This document shows positions 57,764-64,000 of a DNA stretch of 64,000 bases, piece after piece (the first letter of the stretch is position 1; each line of letters opens with the position of its first letter). The stretch is from NCBI RefSeq assembly GCF_900156175.1, contig NZ_FTMV01000001.1, forward strand, positions 434,001-498,000. Direction: 5' to 3'. The notes below the pieces were generated by a model, which did no database searches, was not told where the DNA came from, and saw only the letters and a list, made by a program, of their open reading frames with translations. A program made the translations under genes and the position numbers. The stretch comes from Janthinobacterium sp. TND4EL3. Lineage in GTDB: Bacteria; Pseudomonadota; Gammaproteobacteria; Burkholderiales; Burkholderiaceae_D.

Positions 57764-59692
57764 CTATTTTTCCTGCTTTTCCGGCGTGCTCTTGTCGATC
57801 ACTTCGCGGCAGTCGCCGCGGATGATGGCGTTGTCGTAGTTGGTCCAGCCGTAGCTGTCGACGTAGCGCTTGTGCTGCTTGAAGCGGGGGCTGGCGATGC
57901 TCCACTCGGGCTGTTCGCCGGCGAAGCGGATGTCGCCCAGGTCGAGCAGGGTATGGAACATGTTTTCCGTCGACAGGCGCGCCTTCTGATGGCGCTGCAG
58001 CTGCGTCACCTTGTCCGGGTAGTGCTGCTGGAATTGCGGCGAATACCAGACGAAGGCGGGCACGTGGAATTCGAACTGCGTGTTGTGGCCATGGAAGGCC
58101 AGGCGGCAGGTGCCGTCATACAGGGTCTGGCCATGGTCGGCCACGTAGACGAGCGAACTGCGCAGGGCCATGCGCTGGCCATCGTCTTTTAATATGCCGA
58201 TCACGTTCGACAGGAACCAGTCCGTGTACAGGATCGAGCTGTCGTAGCTGTTGTTCAGCTGCGGCTTGATGGCCGTGTCCGTGTAGACGGGCTTGTCGAC
58301 GCCAAACAGCGATGGCTGCCACTTGTCGAATGATTTCGGATAGCGCTGGCTGTAGTTCCAGTGGCTGCCCAAGGTGTGCAGCACGATGAGCTTTTTCGGC
58401 GCCGGGTCGGCCAGCGCATTCTTGAACGGGTCGAAGAGGACCTGGTCGAAGTTCGAGTTGTTGGTAAAGCCGCCCAGGTTCAGGAATTGCACCACGTCCG
58501 CTTCCTTGGCAAAGACGGAAACGGGCGTGTCGAACTGGCCGAAGGAAATCTGGTTCGACAGCCAGTAGGTCTTGAAACCCGCCTCCTTGTAGGCGGTGAG
58601 GAAGGACTTTTCCGAGAAGCCATCCTTGAGGCTTTGCGTGGCCGGCTTGCGCGAGATGATGACGGGCACCGACAGGCGCGTGGCGGAAACGGCCGTGATG
58701 ACGTCGGCCAGCGGCACCAGGTTGCTTTCCTGTTTCAGCAGGGGATTGGTGTCGCGCTCATAGCCGTTCAGGCTCCAGCGGTCGTAGCGCGACGATTCGC
58801 CGATCACCATGACCACCACTTCCGGATGGGGATCGGGATTTTGCTGGTGGGCGCCGAAACGGAAGCGGCTGCTTTTCTGTCCCAGTTCGGCCAGGTATTT
58901 GCGTTCCTTGTAGAAGTCGAAGCCGCGCGCGGCCAGGCCGAAGGGCCAGGAATTGCTGATGGTATCGAAGGCGTAGGGGAGGCGGGCCCAGTGGGGCAGG
59001 CTGGGCCATCCCAGGCCCGTCTCGTCGGCGCCGGCGATGCTGGCATTTTCGGGCTTGCTGCTCTCGTCGTCGTCCTCTTCCGCTTCGTCGTCCGCCGAGC
59101 TGGCGTCGCCAAAGCCGGACGCGCCCGGTTTGCTGCTGCCGGCCGATGATTTGGCGGCCTTGGCCAATGCGACTGCGCCATGCGGGGGCCTGGCGTTGAA
59201 ACCGAATTCGTGGCCATACAGCCAGAAGGCACCCAAGAGGAACAGTAGTGCGAAGGCAGCCGGACGCGTTTTGCCGCGCCAGTCGAGTGCGCGCGTACGC
59301 GTGGCGGCAAACCAGCTGAGCAGGCACCAGGCGATCACGCCCAGCATGACGGCGCCCATCAGCCATACTTTTTGTCCCAGAAACTCCATTGCTTCCTTGG
59401 GGCTGGTCTCAAAGATGATGCCCAGGTGATGCGTGGAAATGCCCTGGCCATAAAAGATGAACAGGTAGATTTCCGTCGGCAGGGCCAGGAAGGCGGGCGC
59501 CAGCAGCCAGTGAAAATATGCGGGGCGTTTGAAAATGCTCCACACGGCAAGCCACGCCAGCAATTCGAAGGTGAGCATCTGCCAGGGATGTTCGAGCGGG
59601 CGCCCCAGCAGTGCGGGGACAAAGGGCACGGCCGTCAGCAGGGCATAGGTCAGCAGCAGGAACACAGTGGCGGGGCGAAGCAAGGGGCGCAT
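57764..59692 (-). CDS. Phosphoethanolamine transferase (EptA/CptA/OpgE family)
   Basis: 642 residues: five N-terminal membrane helices (to about residue 165), a Ser/Glu/Asp-rich linker with the acidic run DDEAEEDDDES near 200, and a C-terminal alkaline-phosphatase-fold domain with the metal-binding VIGESSRYDRWSLNGYERDTNP and the catalytic Thr region SATRLSVPVIISR. Adds phosphoethanolamine to lipid A, core sugar or osmoregulated glucans; which one cannot be told from the sequence. The acidic linker is unusual for the family. Confidence 0.93.
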   Translation of the reverse strand: MRPLLRPATVFLLLTYALLTAVPFVPALLGRPLEHPWQMLTFELLAWLAVWSIFKRPAYFHWLLAPAFLALPTEIYLFIFYGQGISTHHLGIIFETSPKEAMEFLGQKVWLMGAVMLGVIAWCLLSWFAATRTRALDWRGKTRPAAFALLFLLGAFWLYGHEFGFNARPPHGAVALAKAAKSSAGSSKPGASGFGDASSADDEAEEDDDESSKPENASIAGADETGLGWPSLPHWARLPYAFDTISNSWPFGLAARGFDFYKERKYLAELGQKSSRFRFGAHQQNPDPHPEVVVMVIGESSRYDRWSLNGYERDTNPLLKQESNLVPLADVITAVSATRLSVPVIISRKPATQSLKDGFSEKSFLTAYKEAGFKTYWLSNQISFGQFDTPVSVFAKEADVVQFLNLGGFTNNSNFDQVLFDPFKNALADPAPKKLIVLHTLGSHWNYSQRYPKSFDKWQPSLFGVDKPVYTDTAIKPQLNNSYDSSILYTDWFLSNVIGILKDDGQRMALRSSLVYVADHGQTLYDGTCRLAFHGHNTQFEFHVPAFVWYSPQFQQHYPDKVTQLQRHQKARLSTENMFHTLLDLGDIRFAGEQPEWSIASPRFKQHKRYVDSYGWTNYDNAIIRGDCREVIDKSTPEKQEK

Positions 59693-60115
59693 AAGGGAGG
59701 GCAGCGAAAAATGTCCGCTATTATCAATCCTTTTGTCATTTTGCGGTCATACAAGTACGGCCTCGCGCAATGCTTACAGGCAGGGAAAAATATCAAATAT
59801 TTAATGATATTGGCCGGCTCCGGTCTGGTTGTCATCATCCAAAATTAGTCAAAAGGCCACAAATGGCCCCGTTTTTTGCCTTTTTTTATAGCAAAAAGCC
59901 GTAAACTGATTGACCCCCTGTAACACAAGGTCTAAACTAGCGAGTTCTCGATTTTATTCTGCACATCGTTTACGTGTTACTTGGCATTCCATGGCCGCTC
60001 CTTACCGAGTGGCTGCGGGCGCCTGCGGTGCGCAGCAGATAGAACGGGACGAGGTTTTAGTCGCCGGACATCTTGTCCGGGTTATTAATCGTATTTTTTT
60101 GTTGGATTTATAACG
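59693..60115 (+). other. Upstream region of the str cluster
   Basis: 423 bases without a supported gene, AT-rich in the middle. It holds a perfect inverted repeat AATATCA (59789-59795) / TGATATT (59805-59811) and probably the promoter of rpsL-rpsG-fusA-tuf, but no convincing hexamer pair stands out. The last about 120 bases are the 5' leader of rpsL. Confidence 0.55.
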
Positions 60116-60499
60116 ATGCCAACCATCAATCAGTTGATTCGCCAGCCGCGTGTTTCGGTACGCGTCAAGAGCAAATCGCCGGCGCTGGAAAACAGCCCGC
60201 AAAAACGTGGCGTCTGCACACGTGTTTACACCACGACTCCAAAGAAGCCTAACTCGGCTCTGCGTAAAGTCGCTAAAGTTCGCCTGACCAATGGTTTCGA
60301 AGTCATTTCGTACATTGGCGGTGAAGGCCATAACCTGCAAGAGCATAGTGTTGTGCTGTTGCGCGGCGGTCGCGTTAAGGATTTGCCGGGTGTGCGTTAC
60401 CACATGGTTCGCGGTGCCCTGGATACCCAAGGCGTTAAAGACCGTAAGCAATCGCGTTCGAAGTACGGTACCAAGCGCGCTAAAGCTGGCAAGAAGTAA
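60116..60499 (+). CDS. rpsL: 30S ribosomal protein S12
   Basis: Decoding-centre protein. 127 residues with the two Lys patches of streptomycin sensitivity intact ([12 protein letters not shown] and [11 protein letters not shown]), so no rpsL resistance mutation is present. Heads the str cluster. Confidence 0.98.
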   Translation: MPTINQLIRQPRVSVRVKSKSPALENSPQKRGVCTRVYTTTPKKPNSALRKVAKVRLTNGFEVISYIGGEGHNLQEHSVVLLRGGRVKDLPGVRYHMVRGALDTQGVKDRKQSRSKYGTKRAKAGKK

Positions 60500-60651
60500 T
60501 AAGTTGTATGTAGCAAACCCAAGTTTCGCTCAGTGGCAACTAGCTAAGTGAATGTAGTCGACCGCATCTGGTCGAGTAAGTGGAAGACTATGATGGTCGT
60601 CCGCGAGTGTGCGAAGAACGCGCGCTCAACTGAAGATTGAAAGGAATTGAT

Positions 60652-61122
60652 ATGCCACGTCGTCGTGAAGTACCCAAGCGCGAAATTTTGCCAGATCCAA
60701 AATTCGGCAACACTGATGTCGCTAAATTTGTAAACGTGCTGATGCTGTCCGGTAAGAAATCGGTTGCAGAAAACATCATCTACGGTGCTTTCGAGCACAT
60801 CGCAGCAAAATCGGGCAAAGATCCGCTCGAAGTTTTTGCTACCGCAATCAACAACGCCAAGCCGCTGGTTGAGGTGAAATCCCGTCGCGTCGGTGGTGCA
60901 AACTACCAGGTGCCGGTCGAAGTTCGCCCAGTCCGTCGTATGGCCCTGTCCATGCGTTGGTTGCGTGAAGCTGCTAACAAGCGCAGCGAAAAATCGATGC
61001 CACAACGCCTCGGCGGTGAGCTGATGGAAGCGGCTGAAAGCCGCGGCGGCGCGATGAAAAAACGCGACGAAGTCCATCGTATGGCTGAAGCGAACAAAGC
61101 GTTCTCGCATTTCCGCTTCTAA
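60652..61122 (+). CDS. rpsG: 30S ribosomal protein S7
   Basis: Primary 16S rRNA binder of the small-subunit head. 156 residues. AAGGAATTGAT precedes the ATG at 60652; a TTG five codons earlier in the frame is unlikely. The 152-base gap to rpsL carries a TCGACC...GGTCGA hairpin (60558-60575); in E. coli S7 represses its own translation from this intercistronic region. Confidence 0.98.
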   Translation: MPRRREVPKREILPDPKFGNTDVAKFVNVLMLSGKKSVAENIIYGAFEHIAAKSGKDPLEVFATAINNAKPLVEVKSRRVGGANYQVPVEVRPVRRMALSMRWLREAANKRSEKSMPQRLGGELMEAAESRGGAMKKRDEVHRMAEANKAFSHFRF

Positions 61123-61230
61123 TATAAAGCCAGCTACCGCAAGGCGGCTGTCAAGCATCTGTTGTTCGAGGCCGGGCTCATTTTTGCAAAAAAATGCTGC
61201 TCGGTTTTGTCCATTCATTTAGGATTAATT

Positions 61231-63336
61231 ATGGCCCGCAAGACCCCCATTGAGCGCTACCGCAATATCGGTATCTCCGCTCACATCGATGCAGGTAAGA
61301 CGACCACGACCGAGCGCGTCCTGTTCTACACAGGCGTGAACCACAAGCTGGGCGAAGTGCATGACGGTGCTGCCACCACCGACTGGATGGCGCAGGAGCA
61401 AGAGCGCGGCATCACGATTACCTCGGCTGCTGTTACGTGCTTCTGGAAAGGCATGGCAAACAACTTCCCAGCGCACCACATCAACATCATCGACACCCCA
61501 GGCCACGTTGACTTCACCATTGAAGTGGAACGTTCGATGCGCGTGTTGGATGGCGCCTGCATGGTTTACTGTGCAGTCGGCGGCGTGCAGCCACAATCGG
61601 AAACGGTATGGCGTCAGGCTAACAAGTACAAAGTGCCACGTCTGGCCTTCGTGAACAAGATGGACCGTACCGGCGCCAACTTCTTCAAGGTCTACGATCA
61701 GATGCGTTCGCGTCTGAAAGCCAACCCAGTACCTATTCAGATGCCTATCGGTGCTGAAGACGTCTTCACCGGTGTTATCGATCTGGTCAAGATGAAAGCG
61801 GTTATCTGGGACGACGCTTCGCAAGGCATGAAGTTTGAATACGAAGACATCCCTGCACACCTGGCCGCTGATGCTGCCAAGTGGCGCGAGAACATGGTTG
61901 AGGCCGCTGCTGAAGCGTCCGAAGACCTGATGAACAAGTACTTGGAAGAAGGCGACCTGTCGGAAGCCGAGATCAAGGCTGCCTTGCGTCAACGTACCAT
62001 CGCCAGCGAAATCGTTCCAATGCTGTGCGGTACCGCCTTTAAAAACAAGGGCGTACAGGCAATGTTGGACGCCGTGATCGAGTACCTGCCATCGCCTATC
62101 GACATTCCGCCAGTACCTGGTCTGGACGAAGATGAGCAGCCAGTTGAGCGTAAAGCTGACGACAACGAGAAATTCTCGGCGCTGGCATTCAAGATCGCAA
62201 CCGATCCGTTCGTGGGTCAGCTGTGCTTCATCCGTTGCTACTCGGGCACCTTGAATTCGGGCGACTCGGTGTTGAACTCCGTGAAGCAGAAGAAAGAGCG
62301 TATCGGCCGTATCGTGCAGATGCAAGCGAACGAACGCGAAGAGATCAAGGAAATGCGCGCTGGCGACATCGCCGCCGTCGTGGGTCTGAAAGACACCACC
62401 ACTGGCGATACGCTTTGCGACGAAAAGGCAAGTGTTGTGCTGGAGCGCATGGTCTTCCCTGAGCCGGTGATTTCGCAGGCAGTCGAGCCAAAAACCAAGG
62501 CCGACCAGGAAAAAATGGGCCTGGCGTTGAACCGTCTGGCAGCAGAAGATCCATCGTTCCGCGTGCGCACCGATGAAGAATCGGGCCAGACCATCATCGC
62601 CGGTATGGGCGAGTTGCATCTGGACATCATCGTTGACCGCATGAAGCGCGAATTCAACGTTGAAGCCACCGTCGGCAAGCCACAAGTGGCTTACCGCGAA
62701 ACGATCCGTAAAGTGTGCGAAGAGTCGGAAGGCAAATTCGTCAAGCAATCGGGTGGTCGTGGTCAATACGGTCACGTGGTTCTGAAGATCGAACCGCAAG
62801 AACCAGGCAAGGGCTTCGAATTCGTTGACGCGATCAAGGGCGGTACCGTTCCTCGCGAATACATCCCTGCAGTTGAAAAAGGTGTGCGCGACACGTTGCC
62901 TTCGGGCGTGATGGCTGGCTACCCAGTTGTTGACGTTAAAGTCACGCTGTTCTTCGGTTCGTACCATGATGTTGACTCGAACGAAAATGCATTCCGCATG
63001 GCCGCTTCGATGGCATTCAAAGACGGCTGCCGCAAAGCATCGCCAGTCATCCTGGAGCCGATGATGGCCGTGGAAGTGGAAACGCCGGAAGACTACGCCG
63101 GTACCGTGATGGGCGACCTGTCGTCGCGTCGCGGCATGGTGCAAGGTATGGATGAAATTGCTGGTGGTGGCGGCAAGATCATCAAGGCCGAAGTGCCTCT
63201 GTCGGAAATGTTCGGTTACGCCACGTCGTTGCGTTCCTCGACGCAAGGCCGTGCGACTTACACGATGGAATTCAAGCACTATTCGGAAGCTCCGAAGCAT
63301 GTGACTGAAGCCATCGTAAGCTCGAAAGCTAAGTAA
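61231..63336 (+). CDS. fusA: Elongation factor G
   Basis: Translocase GTPase. 701 residues: G1 [10 protein letters not shown]3 DTPGHVDF, G4 NKMD, then domains II-V up to the usual C-terminus. The ATG at 61231 gives [20 protein letters not shown], the normal start; 23 codons upstream in the frame are not conserved. AGGA lies 7 bases upstream. Confidence 0.99.
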   Translation: MARKTPIERYRNIGISAHIDAGKTTTTERVLFYTGVNHKLGEVHDGAATTDWMAQEQERGITITSAAVTCFWKGMANNFPAHHINIIDTPGHVDFTIEVERSMRVLDGACMVYCAVGGVQPQSETVWRQANKYKVPRLAFVNKMDRTGANFFKVYDQMRSRLKANPVPIQMPIGAEDVFTGVIDLVKMKAVIWDDASQGMKFEYEDIPAHLAADAAKWRENMVEAAAEASEDLMNKYLEEGDLSEAEIKAALRQRTIASEIVPMLCGTAFKNKGVQAMLDAVIEYLPSPIDIPPVPGLDEDEQPVERKADDNEKFSALAFKIATDPFVGQLCFIRCYSGTLNSGDSVLNSVKQKKERIGRIVQMQANEREEIKEMRAGDIAAVVGLKDTTTGDTLCDEKASVVLERMVFPEPVISQAVEPKTKADQEKMGLALNRLAAEDPSFRVRTDEESGQTIIAGMGELHLDIIVDRMKREFNVEATVGKPQVAYRETIRKVCEESEGKFVKQSGGRGQYGHVVLKIEPQEPGKGFEFVDAIKGGTVPREYIPAVEKGVRDTLPSGVMAGYPVVDVKVTLFFGSYHDVDSNENAFRMAASMAFKDGCRKASPVILEPMMAVEVETPEDYAGTVMGDLSSRRGMVQGMDEIAGGGGKIIKAEVPLSEMFGYATSLRSSTQGRATYTMEFKHYSEAPKHVTEAIVSSKAK

Positions 63337-63408
63337 TAGAAGTTCCGGGCCGGCTTTCACGAGAATGCCGGTCCCTACATTTAAATCATTGTTCTAAGGA
63401 AGAATAAA

Positions 63409-64000
63409 ATGGCAAAAGGTAAATTCGAACGGACCAAGCCGCACGTCAACGTCGGCACCATCGGCCACGTCGACCACGGTAAAACCACGCTGACCGCTGC
63501 AATCGCAACGGTTCTGTCGAAGAAATTCGGCGGCGAAGCTAAAGCATACGACCAGATCGATGCAGCTCCAGAAGAAAAAGCGCGCGGTATCACGATTAAC
63601 ACCGCCCACGTTGAGTACGAAACGGCTACCCGTCACTACGCTCACGTTGACTGCCCAGGCCACGCCGACTACATCAAGAACATGATTACCGGTGCCGCGC
63701 AGATGGACGGCGCGATCCTGGTGTGCTCCGCAGCTGACGGCCCAATGCCACAGACCCGCGAACACATCCTGCTGGCCCGCCAAGTTGGCGTTCCATACAT
63801 CATCGTGTTCCTGAACAAGTGCGACCTGGTTGACGATGCAGAACTGCTGGAACTGGTTGAAATGGAAGTGCGCGAGCTGTTGTCGAAATACGACTTCCCA
63901 GGCGACGACCTGCCAATCATCAAGGGTTCGGCACGTATGGCTCTGGAAGGCGCCGAAGGCGAAATGGGCGTGGAAGCAGTTCTGCGTCTGGCCGATGCCC
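63409..64000 (+). CDS. tuf: Elongation factor Tu, 5' part (second copy)
   Basis: First 197 codons of EF-Tu, cut by the window edge: GTPase motifs [17 protein letters not shown] and NKCD are intact. AAGGAAGAATAAA precedes the ATG. Follows fusA by 72 bases, the usual tufA position. Bases 63867-64000 are identical to bases 1-134. Confidence 0.98.
   Translation, partial: MAKGKFERTKPHVNVGTIGHVDHGKTTLTAAIATVLSKKFGGEAKAYDQIDAAPEEKARGITINTAHVEYETATRHYAHVDCPGHADYIKNMITGAAQMDGAILVCSAADGPMPQTREHILLARQVGVPYIIVFLNKCDLVDDAELLELVEMEVRELLSKYDFPGDDLPIIKGSARMALEGAEGEMGVEAVLRLADA
63867..64000 (+). repeat. Right arm of the tuf direct repeat
   Basis: Identical to 1-134 and in the same orientation, about 63.9 kb away. 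Recombination between the two copies could delete or duplicate everything between them, including rpoBC, so such events would be lethal or transient. Confidence 0.97.

Noticed and set aside
59910..60113. 67-codon frame just before rpsL
   Set aside because: It has no ribosome binding site and overlaps the rpsL leader; its composition is not protein-like.
13213..60115. Genomic island or prophage between rpoC and rpsL
   Set aside because: No integrase, transposase, phage structural gene, att-like duplication or tRNA fragment found; codon and base use look native.
61225..63360. 711-codon minus-strand frame opposite fusA
   Set aside because: Antisense shadow of EF-G.

Overview
The window comes from a Gram-negative betaproteobacterium of the Oxalobacteraceae type, most like Janthinobacterium, Duganella or Massilia. 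I base this on the protein signatures, the high GC content, the gene order of the rif and str ribosomal clusters, a betaproteobacterial RpoB/RpoC pair (1368 and 1413 residues), a PEP-CTERM protein of the FxDxF type, and chemoreceptor and envelope genes usual in that family. This is judgement from sequence features, not a database match.

Layout. At the left (1-13.2 kb) is the core transcription/translation cluster, all on the plus strand: the 3' part of tuf, tRNA-Trp, secE, nusG, rplK, rplA, an L10-type leader, rplJ, rplL, an attenuator-like hairpin, rpoB and rpoC, closed by a strong terminator at 13185-13212. At the right (60.1-64 kb) the companion str cluster resumes: rpsL, rpsG, fusA and the 5' part of a second tuf. 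The 134 bases shared by the two tuf copies (1-134 and 63867-64000) are identical. Between the two core blocks lie about 46.9 kb of accessory genes on both strands. No integrase, transposase, phage gene, tRNA-end duplication or CRISPR array was seen there, so the block looks resident rather than freshly acquired.

Accessory block, left part (13.2-27.5 kb): a FAD aromatic/antibiotic-type monooxygenase divergent from a TetR repressor, with two palindromic operators and a promoter overlapped by one of them; a winged-helix protein fused to a degenerate nucleotidyltransferase domain; an HDOD protein; a DUF885 lipoprotein-like hydrolase; an M48 protease overlapping an HPP-CBS membrane protein; a small DUF3349-like protein; a periplasmic thioredoxin; a chemoreceptor; and a DecR-like Lrp regulator divergent from a three-part cysteine desulfurase / degenerate metallo-beta-lactamase / rhodanese fusion.

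Middle (27.8-48.3 kb): a giant cyclic beta-1,2-glucan synthase (NdvB type), a manganese exporter of the TMEM165/GDT1 family behind a yybP-ykoY Mn2+ riboswitch, two M1 metallopeptidases and a class-C serine hydrolase in tandem, an exported methyltransferase-like protein, a PNPOx-like flavoprotein divergent from a MocR/PdxR regulator, a spermidine-synthase-like protein and a PEP-CTERM protein.

Right part (48.5-59.7 kb): a six-gene minus-strand operon encoding a MacA-like adaptor, ABC ATPase, two FtsX/MacB-type permeases, an NtrC-type sigma-54 activator and an NtrY/NtrB-type kinase. It is preceded by a near-consensus sigma-54 promoter and an upstream array of TGTCCG half-sites, so the transporter and its own regulators appear to form a closed control loop. 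Next to it are a membrane-anchored MutS-like ATPase and a phosphoethanolamine transferase that meet stop codon to stop codon.

Most notable candidates for something undescribed: the cysteine desulfurase fusion with its DecR-like regulator, the self-regulated sigma-54 transporter operon, the membrane MutS paralogue, and the TetR-controlled monooxygenase next to the rifamycin target gene rpoB.
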